Positions 38,074 through 52,200 of a stretch of 64,000 nt of DNA are shown in pieces. The notes under the pieces are model-generated. The model did no database searches and had not been told where the DNA came from. It was given only the letters and a program-made list of their open reading frames with translations. Location of the stretch: positions 4,171,337 through 4,235,336 of the forward strand of contig JANPWX010000077.1 in the NCBI GenBank assembly GCA_024734555.1, read 5' to 3'. Origin of the DNA: Trochalopteron elliotii. Its lineage: Eukaryota > Chordata > Aves > Passeriformes > Leiothrichidae. Made by a program: the position numbers and the translations under genes. Each line of letters begins with the position of its first letter. Within the stretch, counting starts at the first letter, position 1.

Positions 38074-39284
38074 GTCAATTTTCCTTTCATGTCAAGCCTC
38101 AGAAATATTGGTGTGGTGCAGTGCAGAGAGTATTTTATTCCCTTCTGACTTCCCTAATTAAAATTAAATAGAATGCATACACCACTGAAGCCTGTTACCA
38201 TAGAATTGTTAAAACTCACATCATTATTTGGTGTGGATTTCATCAACAATACTGGTCTCACTTCCTCTAAACTCAATTTATTGCATTCAGGGCTATTATT
38301 ACATATTTTAATGAAAATATTTCAAGACCTGAACCTGACTTTTCTCTATGTTTACACTGGATACAGACCTCTGCTTTTTTTCAGTTTTCATAAATTTCCT
38401 CAGTTGCATATCTTCATACCCCTGCTGTTCTTTGTATTTTTAACACCTCCCTACTGCTCCATATTCTGTGCTGCCCACCATAGTTTTCTCAGATAAAATA
38501 AATACGTCATAATGTAACATTCATTACAATTCTGTAATGCAGAAATAAAACATTAGAATGTGTATAGCGAATGTTACTTTCTTCCTTTTATGGCTCTCAG
38601 GACCATAATTTTTTTTTAATCATCTATCATCTCCATACAAGACCTAGTCTCAGTCCGATGAATCTAACCCCTGATGACAAGACATATTTGGCCACTGTAG
38701 TGTTCTAGTTACCATGAAAAAATTAATGCTTATATTTCATACAATCTTTCCAATGCCACACTCTTCATGCACTTAGACTTTCTGCTACTCACAAACCAAT
38801 TGTAATTTAACTTCTGTTACTTTACCTGCTATGTCGCTTAACTATATAAGACAAAAAAAAAAAAAACCACCAAAAAACCAAAAAAAATGAACAAAACAAG
38901 TTCTCACACCATCCCACCTAGTTAGGCTATGAAAAACAAAGGGAAAATTTCCATTTCTAATACTTATAATATATAAAGAGTAAGATTTATCTGCACTGTT
39001 CAGGGATTTCTTAAGTAGGAATCATTCAAAACACTAGTCAACTCAGTCCTGAATGCAATCTGGATTTTTTTTTTCACCCTAGTAATGATAGAAAGGACTT
39101 TTGTTCAGGGGATAATATAACCAATTTTTTTCTGTGCAGTTAGAGAACAGGTTGCTTGAAGTCTTACCTGTCTGTTTTTGATCTTATCAAAATCTTTACA
39201 AGTCTAACCAAGAAGTTACTATTACAGTCAAAATGCCACTAATGTAGTTGAAATTGTGTATGAGTTTCATTTGTAATTAATAAA
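38074..39284. other. AT-rich DNA, nothing recognised
   Basis: An A/C-rich tract at 38855-38887. No gene or repeat family seen. Confidence 0.5.
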
Positions 39285-39779
39285 AGAAGTGGTCTCTGGA
39301 CTGCTTACCGGCTAAGCAGTAGATACCGCTTAAAAGGACAGTTCGTGGGTTGCTCAATCTCTGGCTGTGCATGGTTTCAGGCTTGGAATGAAGAGCGGAC
39401 CCTGGCGTGGGTTGGGAAGGTTTTATTCCTGTGGAGTCCACGTGCCAGAGCAAGTTTTGGGCTTCTGTTCTCGCTTTAAATACCCAGGGCGCAGCCTGGG
39501 CAGGAGGGAACTTTGGGCCAATGGGGGAAAGGGAAGGGGGTGTTTCAGACAGAGATGCTTATCACAACAATGGGAAAAGGTGGGTGTTTGAGCACCTAAC
39601 TAATTAGGAGATCTTCTCAGGCCCATCAGGATGATTGACAAGGTGCTCCCCAGGGTGATACCACAGGAATTGTGAATGGGGGGGGGAGGGGGCGGGTGTT
39701 TTGGAAGGAATATACCAATATAGACAAACAAACAAAATACATATACAACCTTGAAAAACCTTAATCATGCACTGCAACA
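39285..39779 (-). mobile_element. Solo LTR, diverged family B member
   Basis: It aligns in order with 8938-9378: a 'caggcttggaatgaagag' segment, 'gaaggttttattcctg', 'gggccaatgggggaaagg' and the end 'ggaatataccaatatagac' to 'gcactgcaaca'. On the minus strand it starts TGTTGCAGTGCATG. It has a CCAAT-type box near 39518, a TATTTAAA core promoter at 39482-39475 and AATAAA at 39427-39422, spaced as in an LTR. AATAAA flanks it at 39279-39284 and 39780-39785 as a possible 6-bp duplication. If so, five extra bases precede the expected terminal TG, so the left edge is uncertain. Confidence 0.8.
39475..39482 (-). promoter_or_regulatory. TATA box of family B LTR
   Basis: TATTTAAA on the minus strand, about 50 bases upstream of the AATAAA signal and downstream of a CCAAT-type box. 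This is the order expected of an LTR promoter. Activity is unknown. Confidence 0.5.
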
Positions 39780-39787
39780 AATAAACC

Positions 39788-39860
39788 CATATATATATAT
39801 GTATATTTACAGATATAATATCATATATATTTATATATTATGTATATAAAATATGTATGT
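39788..39860. repeat. (TA)-rich simple repeat
   Basis: Alternating AT with ATATGT variants, immediately right of the LTR. Confidence 0.85.
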
Positions 39861-41225
39861 AGATGTCATGTAATTCCTATTATTAGTGTCTTTCTCTGTG
39901 TTTTCCCTAGACTGCTACCTTCCTTGTGGTGCGTCTTACTGTTGGTATTTCCTTCTGAGAAGGATCTGTATGGGAAGTCACAACAGCAAAAGTCCTTTCT
40001 TGGGAGTAGTAGTTGATTCCAAAGGTTTCTTCTTCCACACTCTAGGATCTACCTCGGGTCATTTTAATGTGCCTGCTAACAAGTTGACCACATTGTCAGT
40101 TGAACAAAGCTGATTGCAATTAAAAATTTTATAATACCACACCTTTCTAAATAGATACATTTATATTTAAACAGGATTTTTAAAATAAATATAACCAAAC
40201 TTTTGATAATTTGCATCTACTTTTAAATAAAGTACAGTCATGGTTTTCTTCAATATAACATGCTTCAGAAAACTCTAATAGCAATAATAACAAGGATATG
40301 TAGGTCCAATAAAACCAAGGAATTTCCAGAGGTGAAATTACCTGTTCTATGAGAATTTCAAGAAGTTTTTAAATTAATATCCTTTATGTTTCAGGGTTAC
40401 TAAACATCTTTAATTCCCACAAGTGTTCAATACCTCTGTTTTGTTGTATGCAGATAATGTATACAATTTTAAATACAGCAAACACCAACACAATTCATTT
40501 TTCTTGTATATTGGTAACAAAAGTTTTGATTAACTATTTAAATAGATATTTGACTGACAAGAGTCAGATATAGATTTGTCCATATTGTCTCATGCTGTGT
40601 ACTTAGAACATAATTTACTTCAGATTTAAGAAAGTTGTTAAGTCTCAGAAAACAAAATCAATGTTTAGAATTCAATCTTATAACGGAATCTTGCTTAAAC
40701 CTCATTTACAGTATTGTTTTCTCTATTTCCCATTAAAATATTTCAGAAAATGACAAATTTTATCTCTGTTTGGAAAAACATAGATATTCTTTAAACAGAA
40801 GACTGGTTGCCAAAAGTTGAAATAAGCAATTTTAAGACTTCTGAAACTAATGAATACTCCCCTTCTGATAGATTGAATTTCCATCTGTAAGTACCCAATT
40901 CTGTATGGAACTATTTATGACTGCAGGAGCATCTTCAGACACTTCTTTGAAGATGAATCTCATGTTTCTTTTATACAGATATAAATTGAAACCAACCCAT
41001 GCAAATTTTCTTCCTCTCGCAGGCCAGGAATCTTTTTTGTCGTGAATCAACATTATGTCAAATTGTTTAGTTGTCAAATTATTCTCTCCTCTAATCTAAC
41101 CCTTTGTTCTTCTCATTCCTGGTGTAAAGGATCCATTTTTAATGAGGTATTAGGAAATAAAGTTATAGGAAGAAACTGTCATCAAAGCAGAATTCAGAAA
41201 TTATTCTTAAAATAAACCTGTGTTT
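39861..41225. other. AT-rich DNA, nothing recognised
   Basis: No gene or repeat family supported. Confidence 0.5.
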
Positions 41226-41229
41226 ATGA

Positions 41230-41280
41230 GTGTGTATGTATGTATGTAATAAACCATGCGTGTGTATGTATGTATGTATA
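41230..41280 (+). repeat. Duplicated (GTAT)n unit
   Basis: A 30-base unit, GTGTGTATGTATGTATGTA followed by ATAAACCATGC, is repeated once. The first copy is at 41230-41259 and the start of the second at 41260-41278. Confidence 0.9.
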
Positions 41281-44200
41281 ATGTAGGGGTTTTTTAATGC
41301 TGTTGTAATTTTACACCTGAAATACTTGAGACAGGGTCTTCTAGTGGAAGGAAAGGTGAAAGAAAGATAATAGATTTTCAATTAATGAAATGTATGAGAT
41401 ATGAGAGAACTAATGGAAGATCCCACAGAAGCATAAAGTGTCAAAATTACATAGGAGGAAATGAGAACTGCTACAGAGGACCGTGTAAGACAGCAGTGGT
41501 CCCTTTTGGTGTTCCTCATGACAGGAAGAAAGTGTAAATATTGATTAAACAGTTTATGAAACTTGTTAGTTCTTAAGTAAATGAATAATTTATCTTAGAT
41601 TTCTTTTACACTTATGACAATTTACCTGGATAATAGAATAAGGCGCATATATTGTTTGGATTTCTTTTTTTCCAAATTATGCCTGCTTAGCAGTACAATC
41701 TCTAAATTCCCACACCTGACCTAATGGAAGAAATAACAGCACCCTGATTTCTGTAGTTGAGCATATTCCGTTGTACTTTTTGTATAGGTGACTAGAATTG
41801 TTTGCTACTGAAGGAAGCAATATACAGCAATCAATTGAAAATTTAACTTCAACATGATTTATGTCATATCTCAAAGAGGTTCGACAAAGAAATTGTGTTT
41901 TGTAGTAGAAAGGGTACATCAAAATGTGCAAGTGTCAATATATCTGATTTTATCAGAAAACACTTGACTATTTTCTTTTCCAAGAAAAATAAAACTCTTC
42001 TAAATCTAAGATTCAGTCTCAGGGAAATTAATTTTTTTCCCTTTGCATAAGGACTATTTTTATGTGAAATAATCCTCTCCCTTTAAGGACTCCTTGGCCA
42101 CTCCAGCTTTATGGTTTTGAAATTCTGTTATTGATAGAAACTATAGAAAAAAAAAAAAAAGGAAAATGTTTCTTCTCCTTGACAAACAATTTAGTTCAGA
42201 GGAGATTTTGTAAACTGAGTGATGAACTGTCAGATATGGGTACTGAAGTTCCAACTATTAGAAAATCTGTGTTAGTGCTTTTGTAGGTAACAAAATACAT
42301 GTTTTTTACAGACTCTTTCTACCTCTCTTCTTCTGGAATTTTTTTGCTAGTACAGTTTCTAGAGAAAAAAAAAATTGCTCAGATATTTGTTTCCGAAGAT
42401 GATACAATGAAATCTCACAAAATAATTCTCTTTTAAAGGGACAATTTGTGAACTGAACAGGCAGTTTTGTGACTAATTCCGTGTCTTCAAGTAATTTCTC
42501 TGATTTCAAAAATATTGATTTGGAATCAAGGTATCTTTTCAACAACTATGTGTCATGTTAGACACATTTCACATTTCATGCGCAATTGTATTTGTAGTAT
42601 GATATAATTTTATATGCATATGTTATATACTAAGATAAGTTTTAATATATGTGTATACACTTTACTATCTATATAATAGATATTCATGCTAGAAGACATG
42701 TTTTTTGTGATGTTTCCTTCTTGCTTCAGTGACTAACAGTGCAGGTGTGTGTTTCCACAGTCAGTGGAAGTAAACAATTATTCTAAGAAAAAAGACAATT
42801 CTGCCAAGAATTTTAAATGAGGTGGCATACGTTAGAAATGCTAATTTCTTTCTAGTAATTTTAAAACAACAGTACATGTACGTATGATCACATAAGTCCC
42901 AGGCTAAGTATCTACCACATCAAATCAAATACACTTCCACCACTTCAAGTATGTATCCATATAGAGCTGCTTCTTTTCACTTGAAACAGTTCTGACTACA
43001 TGCAACTCCTTGTGATTTCACAGGTTCCTAAAAGTGCACTATTTTAATTTTTTTCCAAGCTCATTCATTCTAAAAGGTTTTTTTCAACAGCAATTTCAAA
43101 TGTATCTTGAGAAATATGAAGGATCTAAGTCGCCTAATTATTCTCTCCAATTAGATCTTAAAATACGAATCATGTTAAATTGTGAGATGCCCTGAAAAGC
43201 CCGATTCTTATCAAAGCTGCAGTGTACCTTCTGTAGATATGAAAACACAAACCCTTTAATCTCATTAGTGTGCACTGGACCAAGATATCTTAAATATTTC
43301 CTTCCAGGGAGCCCACTAAGGTGGACTTGATGGGTGATGTTATATCTCTGGCAACAGTTTTTTACTGTACTGCTAATAAAATTTTCTTTGTACCTTTAAA
43401 CAGGAGAGGTGCAATTTGTGTAAGAGAAGGACTCCATGAAAGCTGAAACCCTTTTTTTAATACTTTTCATGTGTTTTCTGGACTTCCTGTTTTAGGTACA
43501 CATTTTCACTGTACTAGCCACAGTACTTTTGTGATAGAGCTCAGTGAAGCATGAGCTAGACTGCACCTATTAATCACATCATTTCATCTCTGTCTTATTG
43601 GACATTGCTATATTAAAACAAAATAAAGAGAAAGAAAGCCCACATCATGGAGAAAGTGTTAAAAAAATCACCTTCTGCTTCAGTACCTTTTATCAGGCTG
43701 TACTTTACTTGAAAAGAATTGAAACTAAAGTTACATAGATTTATGTTGTACCTCAAGAATGCTGGTAGTTAAAAAAAAAAAACAAAAACCACCATAGTGT
43801 TTTCTAAGTGCACAGAACCTTCTTTGCTAAGACTGATACCAAGAGTGGCTCAAGAATAATTGCTTTGCTCAGCATATTATGATTATATTTTCCTAAATTG
43901 AATGGAGACGTTAAATATTCAGAATTCACTAAAGATAAAAGCACATAAAGGCAATATAAAAAAAATTAAAACATTAAAGTTATTTGAGTGAAAAAAGTTC
44001 TTTGGTATAACTATCTTTCTTGTAAGACAAAATCACAACAATGAACATAATGACAACAACCCGATTAAACATAAAATGAAAATTTATTTTACCAAAGTAT
44101 GTGGAAACCACTAGTGTAATCAGGCTTCAAAATTAATATTACATTACTTATTATATAAAAAAAATCAGCTTATCTTGGCTGTCTGTTACATTTTACCTTA

Positions 44201-44720
44201 ATAGCTAGGGGTTCCTGGTTTGTATGGCTACAGAAAAGATACTGTATGCATTATATTTTTCCGCTCATGTCTTGTTTATCATCTGTTGTTCCAGAATGTG
44301 TAAAACGTGTTATACGTAAAGAAAAGTTTCATGCGCATAGTTAACCACAAAAACATGAGTAATATCAGCCTACTCTATTCAGCCTCTAAACACAGACTTG
44401 ATCCTTTCTGGAATCTGAAGTGTTGCAAACTTAAGCGACTTCCCGAAGAATCAAAATCAATGAGGAAGATATTAGCAAAAGTCATGATGATATTCAGTAT
44501 CTTCATACACTTAGAAGGATGTATAAGAGGCAAGTTGAAAGGGTCTAGCCATTCGCTGATTTTAAATAATCTGCAAGAACTCCAGGTATAAATCTAAGCA
44601 TTATTTTGGCAGTGTAGATATTATTTCAGCAGTTTGGACGTTAAACCAGGTGAAAACACCTACCAAAAAATTTCTAAACTAGATTTTAACGACTTGGAGG
44701 CAGTTAGATTATAAGAATTA
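41281..44720. other. AT-rich DNA, nothing recognised
   Basis: About 3.4 kb without a repeat family or gene I can name. Poly-A patches near 42146-42161 and 43770-43790. Confidence 0.5.
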
Positions 44721-44762
44721 AAAACAAAAAACAGCAACAACAACAAAAAACAGCAACAACAA

Positions 44763-44800
<38 letters not shown>

Positions 44801-44808
44801 AAGAAAAA
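44721..44808 (+). repeat. A-rich tract with two CAGCAACAACAAC units
   Basis: Two copies of AACAAAAAACAGCAACAAC lead into an uninterrupted run of about 36 A (44764-44799). A poly(A) tail of a retrocopy was considered. No recognisable gene body lies to the left, so it is listed only as low complexity. Confidence 0.9.
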
Positions 44809-46149
44809 AACCCAGAAAATACATTACTGTTTAATTTGAAGATATATCCTAAAAAGAAATATCATGTGCAATTGTTTCAGGATAGACTAGGAAGACAAAA
44901 AGTACATCAAAAAACAAAGACTATTGTAACATTTAATCCATACATGGAAGTCTAAAACAATTAAAATTCTTGCTTACAAATGAAAATGCATTTTTTGACA
45001 TTAATATAAAAATCTTTATTGCTGAACTCCTGCTTACTTACATTTGCTTTTTTATCACAGTAAATTAAAAGGAAAAAAAGAACTGGACAAGAAAAAACTG
45101 TTAGACAGGAATTGTATGTAATTAATATAATATTTAGCCTAGCAGAAAATATTAATTCCCTATCATTCATAAACTTCAAATATCTTGTGTCAAAAGCATT
45201 AGCAGAGGTAGGAAAAAACCCACTATGTTATACAAAATAACATGTAAAAGCATTCTTTATACTGACCCATTAGGAGAAAAAATATAGTTCAATACAGGAC
45301 TCAACCCTTTTCTCAGAGAGAGAGAAATTCTCAGGAGCAAACCTGTAGAAGTATTTTAGCCTCCTTGTGTTATCCGTGGAAAGTATTTTAAAATTTGTCT
45401 TCGTGTTTAAATCAGTGGAAGATGTCCAGCATATACTGACAGATGGAAGAGTAAGCATATTAACATTTCCTGGATATTTTGATTGTAGGGTTTATTATTA
45501 ATAATTATCAAAGACAAGTTTAAAGATGGCATGTATAAACCTGAAAAATGTCTTACCTGCTATATTTATCTCTAGAGTATCAACGCTATTTTGCATGAAT
45601 TTTGGAGTACTTTTAAAAATACTCAATTTACAATCAAACCATAGGATGGGTATTTAGTCTGATAAGATAGAGAAATGCATGCTTGACCAACCTTAATCAG
45701 TTTTATCAACATATATTTGAATAAACTTGCATTAGAAATTAGTACAGGAAAACAGTCCTACAACTTTGGTGGGTTTTATCCAGATAAATATTTTGGTCAT
45801 ATTTTTCCATATGATGTACTATTAATATGGATATAGTAATTATAAAAGCAGCATGAAAACCAATCCTTTTTAAATACTGAGTTTTACGATCCTCTCACAC
45901 TGCTTCAAAACACAAGAAGATTCTCACTCCCTCCCACATTCCAAGACCTTTTGAAGTTTGATTAATCTGTTACTTATGGAGGAAGCAGTAATACATAATT
46001 CTCCTCCACTGGATAATCTATGGGCTATAATAAACTTTGCCAATAAAACTGTTCTTATAGTTAAGCAAATTTACAATACACTTCACCTCTCAATCATTAT
46101 TTTGTAGATATATTTGAAAAATCGTTGATAAAACTATATAATCCATTTT
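44809..46149. other. AT-rich DNA; possible 3' UTR of the minus-strand exon
   Basis: No repeat family seen. If the exon candidate at 46150-46207 is real, this stretch would hold its 3' untranslated region. A minus-strand AATAAA occurs at about 45495-45490, some 650 bp downstream of the stop. Confidence 0.3.
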
Positions 46150-46207
46150 TCATCTCTTGTCCATACCCATGCTGCCATTGGTCCCTGTCAGATCAATGTA
46201 CATCCAC
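46150..46207 (-). other. Candidate terminal coding exon (unidentified)
   Basis: On the minus strand a strong acceptor (a T-rich tract ending TTTTTTTCAG, the AG at 46209-46208) is followed by one base and then an open frame reading WMYIDLTGTNGSMGMDKR and a TGA stop at 46152-46150. The base composition is clearly richer in GC than the DNA on either side, and the sequence stops looking coding right at the stop codon. This is the most exon-like spot in the window. I do not recognise the peptide and cannot name the gene. It would be the last exon, entered in phase 1, of a gene whose other exons lie to the right. With only 18 codons, chance cannot be excluded. Confidence 0.35.
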
Positions 46208-49200
46208 CTGAAAAAAATAAATGAATTATTAGAATATAATTCATTATGAGCATTCTAATTTCAAAGAAGGATTAATATGTTATCATTATTCTATGTATCA
46301 ATTCCTTTGAAAGTGTAACAAGCTCTAAATACAGAGCTAAGGGCTGTGGCAATTTTAATTGTTCATTTTGCTACATTTCGAACTGAGGTCACAGAAGAAG
46401 AAGACAAATTTTTTAAATGGCATTTTTTTGACCTAAGATTTAACTTATCTAAGTAAATGATCAAATAATAATCAAATAATCAAATAAATTATTTATAATA
46501 TTATTTTTAAATAAAAACTACATTCTTAAAATCTTGTACTATCTATTAATCAAGTTTTATTACATCTTAGTAATAATCATGTCTTATATTACTGTGAAGT
46601 ATTCTGCTACTTGGAGAACGAGGATAAATTTTCAGACTGAATTGTAAGGCTGTACATGTGAAAACATACTTTTCTAAAGAGTGATGAAAGATAAGACATC
46701 TAATAACCTGGAAAATGCTTCAAATGCACAAATGTCAGTCCACTTTATGTCCTGATTCATATCCTTGTTTTAATGGTGAGATTTTGTTTGTTGAGAATAA
46801 AATATTTATCACTTCTCTTTCAACCAGGTAATGTCTGTTATGAATTCTCAGGGAAAAAGAGAACCAAAAAGCCTAGCTAAATGGAATGAAGGACATATTC
46901 AGATAAATATTTTTTGTTGTTTTTTTAAATCACAGTAAGCAATGGCAGGAACATTAAGGCACCTGTATCAACACAAGAATGGGTAAATCTCTTCTCTTGC
47001 AGAAGTCACAATTTCTGTTATGTCAAAAGACATAACATATCATTCCATACATGTCAGGAAGGAGTAAGCAATAAATTTATGGGGAGGCAATAAATTATAA
47101 ATAACTCCAGAGTAAGTAGATGATAGAAAAAGAAAGTGAGAGGGTAATATCTATTTTGGAGTGTATTTTGGAGAAAGGAGAAACTTCTGATAGCTTGCAG
47201 TTATTTATATCATTTGTCTTATTCATTCTCTGTGTTTATTCTACTTGAGTAACGGAACCTCAGCTCCTTTATTTCTGAGTGGGGCAAAAATTGGACACAA
47301 ACATGAACAAGCCAATAACAATATCTTCTAAAAATGCCAAGGAATTGTCATCACATATATCTGAAATGTATATACGCTGATATATTAAGAGTACTATGAT
47401 TCTATGTGTATACTATATCAAATACTATCAAAACTTTTAGGCAATGATGTCTGCAATATTATCATTTTGCTTTTCTGTGCAAGACTTTTTGTTATTATTT
47501 AACCATCATCTCGTTGTTTATTGGATTCATAATCCCTTCTAAACTCCATTGCTCTCCTCCTTTGCCATTCATAGCCAGTCTGATGATGCAATATATTAAT
47601 AAAGGAGTAAAAAAGGTTCCTGTATTCTCCTACAACCCCCCAAATTTACCCCATCACATTCTCTAAACACTTCATTTGCATAAAGATTTTTGCTATCTAT
47701 ATTTTCACAAGTAAAATATAAACCCTCCTATTTCTTAATCACTTACTCCACAAATTCGTTATGGTAAGTTTCATAATGATAAAACTGAAAATATCCAAGA
47801 ATCTTGCAATAAAAATAAAAAAAATATAGCATAAAGTGCAACCCCTTTAAAACACAGTGATATAATCTAAAATTTTCCTCAAATTGTGTCTTTTTGCAAC
47901 AGATAAAAGAAAAAGAATCATGCATGGAAAGCATGCTGTATGAACTTCAGTGCTGTTCATTGTGACATCTGATAAAGTAACAGTCAACAACAAGCCATGG
48001 GATGTTTTGGTAGAAAAAAAAGTGGTTGCACTGTAACAAAAGCATTAAAAATTACTTGTAGATTGGAAAGTAAATGCTAACTTTAAAAAACCCATGAACC
48101 TGAACTATCAAAAAATCCCAAAGTACTCCTAATGAGACCAATCAAATCTTGCATCTCCCAGGTTCTCGAACAGTAAATTAAAGTCAACTGTTTCATATTT
48201 TAATACTGATGACATAGTATCAGAAACTTTTTTGTTTTCTACTGCTTACTTCAAGGAGTCAGCAATGGACTACTGAGACCTGCTGCACCAAAGCATGTCT
48301 GCATTTCCCACTTATATTTGTCTTCTCCAAAGATTACTGTCCTTTTTTTTTTTTTTTTTTTAACCTTGTAGTAACTTTATGGGGAAAAAAAGGAAAAAAT
48401 CACATTAAAAATCCAGAAATTGTTGGGTTTGGTTGGGTTTTTTAAAATCCAATTTTAGAAAACCAAGTATACTTCTTAGTTTCCAAGAATAGTGTACAGG
48501 TTAGGGTTGTGATAGAGTGAACAGTGTTGTTTTGTTTTTTCTGTTAGTCCCGTAAAGAGTTTTGCTGACTCTTTGAAGTTTGCACTGTCCCTCTGCACCC
48601 CCTGGAACAGTCCTGATCTTTGTTCATCCTTTTAAACAGTGGAAGCTGTCTTTTAGTTCACATGGAAGGTTGTTCTCTGTAGATCAAATGTTTTGGCTAG
48701 GCCTTTTTATCTCATTTATAACAGTAAACCACAAATGGGTTCCAAGAAACAAGCACCTTGCATTTTGATTTGTTTTCTTTAAGCATAACTTCAGAGATCA
48801 AAATGTAAAATGAAACACAAATCTACATTTGTTGACTTGTATCCTTGGTGTATTATGACAAGTGAATTACTGCAGGCCTGGTGGGAACACGTTACAGGGT
48901 ATATTATGGTCCTGAGAGTCTGTAGAGATCTGCAGGAAGAAAGAGATTTTAGCTATTAAGTCTGTAAGTCTTGTCAGGGTGCACTGCTTGTGGGGTAGGA
49001 TATCTTCTATGGGGAAGCTCAGGGACCCCAGCATTGGAACCTGAGTGTGATAAATGGGTACACATGGACTTTGAGAAACCTCTCATGGGAGCTGAATTTT
49101 ATTTGAAGTTGCTAAGAGACAAGGGGTTCATTAAAATACTCAGTTTCAAAAACAGTGGGCTAATTACAATTTCATCAAATTCATCAACTGTGAACAATTT

Positions 49201-52200
49201 TAGTTCTGGTTTAGGAAAAAAAAAAAAAAACAAAACTATTCAGAGACATTATTTAGGGAGACAAAAAAATGGGAAGCAATCCTCCTGGTGTCTACATATC
49301 CACTGCAACACTACGTCAGATTCTTTATGAAAGATAGACCTCCAACTGAAGCTTTAGCCCAGTGAAATAACCCAGAGGACAGCTGCAATGGAAAAAACTC
49401 CATAATATTGTTGTATCCATTTAATTTCTTCCATGCTACACATGAACAGTAGGAACAGAATTCCCATAAAAAGCTGTGAAGCCACCACTTCACTTTCATC
49501 CAAACCCCTTATTAAAACATTACGATGATGAGGCTCATAGGAAGCTAATCACTAGGCAGGTGGCAAACTTGAATAGCTGTGATTACTGATGCTACCTTGC
49601 TTAATATACCCATAATTTATTCAATGAATTCTGAAGTTTGTCTCACTAATCTACTCTGGTTCTTAGAAGCTTTTGGGGACTGTGATTAACACCTTTTCTT
49701 TTTTTTTTTTAAATTTCAATCAAAAGACCTAATGATCCATTTCAAAAGGCTTCATAATTTTCAAACTTTTCTTCTTTCTGGTTTTTGATTAGCCCTAGAA
49801 TAAATTTACAACCTTACTTTTCTCTCTTTGTATTTAAAAAATTAGAAAGAAACAGTGATGTTATAATTTCCTTTTTGTGTTTTATATTGCCCCACTTGAT
49901 ATTTACCATCATTATTTTGTGAAATTTCTTGAGCCAATATGACAATGTGTCCACTTCCCAGACTAGATAGATCTTATATGCAATAGATTATATAAAGTGA
50001 CCATACAAGTAACAATATGGGAAAATCTTTTAATATATTAAGATTTAAATATTTTTTTTTCTGCAATGACTAAAAATAGTACTGAAAATGTACAACATTG
50101 CATGATTTTCTAAAGATCAGGGACATATATTAAGATACAGCAAACTGAGCTTTGTTCTTTTATTTCTTTTTCTTTTAATTTTTACAACAAAATAAATAAT
50201 AGATCAGTTTCCAATTACTAAAAACTATGTAAAGAATACTTGGAAAGGAATTTTACTGTCATTGTTCTGAAAAAAGTAAGTCGCATACCTGTCTTCCACT
50301 AAAGTTTTGACTTTCTGTTTAGTATTTATTTCATTTTAATAGAATATGACCTTTTTTTTTTTACTTCAGCTTCAATAACTGCTGTGATTGCATAATATAA
50401 GCTAATCAGAGATAATCAATAAGTTTAGCATATTGTTAAATATTGCACAAAAAAAAGAATGCTACAATGAAGAAAGAAAAGTAGCAAAAGGATGAATAAA
50501 TGGCAGTGAGATATGAGAAAAACAAAAGTACAAATGAAAAAGCAACAAAGGAAAAATTATCTTAGCTGATAATAAAGAAAGGAAAAAAAAAACAATTCCA
50601 AGCACTATACCTGGTTTGGGTTTAAAAATAAAAATATTAAAGGCCAAAAATAGTAGGAGACAATTACCTTGATTTTAACTTTATTCTATTAATCAGAGTG
50701 ACGTAATTAGAGATAGTATTGTGTAAAGACCTCTAAATCAAAGAAATATAAGGACCAAGACAGAAGAGATTACAAGTATTTAAAACATTTAAATCAGACA
50801 AGCAAGGTGTAATAAAATGAAGAAGTAGGAATAAATTTAAAAATGAGGAATTAAGAAGTAATTTATGACCACTCCTACCTGTATATATATAAATTACATA
50901 ATAGACCACTGAAGAAAATAATCTACAGAGACATGTTTTTAATTGGTAAATGGAGATACAAGAATTTAGTACCTCAGGAACACTTGCTGAATATAGTGGA
51001 AATAATTTTATGAAAAAAAAATTACACAAAGACAAAATTAGAAGTTCATCTCTACCAGTTGCACGTGTTTTTATTGTTAATGGAAAAATCACTTAGATGC
51101 AAAACCAGAAACAGGTATTTCTAAAGACACATATCTAATTTGTGAACAATTTGAAGCCAGCTATATATAAACGCTTTCACCAACCATTTGTCTGTAAAAA
51201 GTATAACCAGACTTCCAAGTCAGACTTGAAATTTCAAAATAAAAATTCTGAAATTAACACCATGAACCTGTCAATAATATAAAGTCCTAAATACGAGAAT
51301 GTGAACGCCAACATTCTAGTAAAATAATATTTAGCTGTCCAAAACTTGACGCAGGTAACATGATAAGTAGTTTTATAGTCATAATATTCTCAAAAGATAA
51401 AAGGCAGAGATCCTCTTCTAAACTTAAGAATATTAGCTCTAAGGTAGGAAGTCTAGTCTATGAATATTTCCCTTTCCTTTTCTTTTTCGCATTTTTTCTT
51501 TCTTGGCTAAAGGAATGCTCAGAATAACAATTAGCCTTTAATTACTAAAAGTGAAAGGAAAATAATAATTCAAAATTATTTTAGGAATGTGGGTATTTTC
51601 ACAAAAAAGAATACTTTTACCTCTGCTTAGAGAAGAGGTGAAATTTAGGGCTCAAATAACATTATTAAGGCACACATTGCAGAGGAAATGTCATATACAT
51701 GCTTTGTGACATGCAATGAAGAAAAAAAATACATAATTATACTAGCTCACTAATAGAAGTGAGATCATTAGTTCACTAAATATAGAAAACTGCATCAGAG
51801 AATAGACAGAGGATCTGTGAATTTCATTAGGCTTTTTTGTCTGAATGCAGCAGTGTCAAAGGAGGAGATTGTTGTTTTGTTTTTTATAAATAAAAGTAAA
51901 TCTAATGATTCAGAAAACACGATAAAGGACAATAAAACCAGATTTTGAAACTGTGTCAAAAAGAAGGGAAAAACCATGATAAAAATAATAAGTGCTTGAT
52001 TTTTGTTTAGTATCATCCTTTTGATTCCTAAGAATTCTCTTTTCAACAACAGAGAAAGAGTAAACTCCCAGAAATAATACTGTGTTATAACATTTACCAG
52101 CACCATTTTGTCACGTTAAGCCTGAAGTATTTGGATCAAAATGGCATTTGCCAGAAGCTAGAAAGTATTTCCTCTGACAGGCTTTCATTTAAGGAGTTTT

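Noticed and set aside
37783..38171. Open frames near 38 kb
   Set aside because: They fall within the tandem units of the family C LTR.
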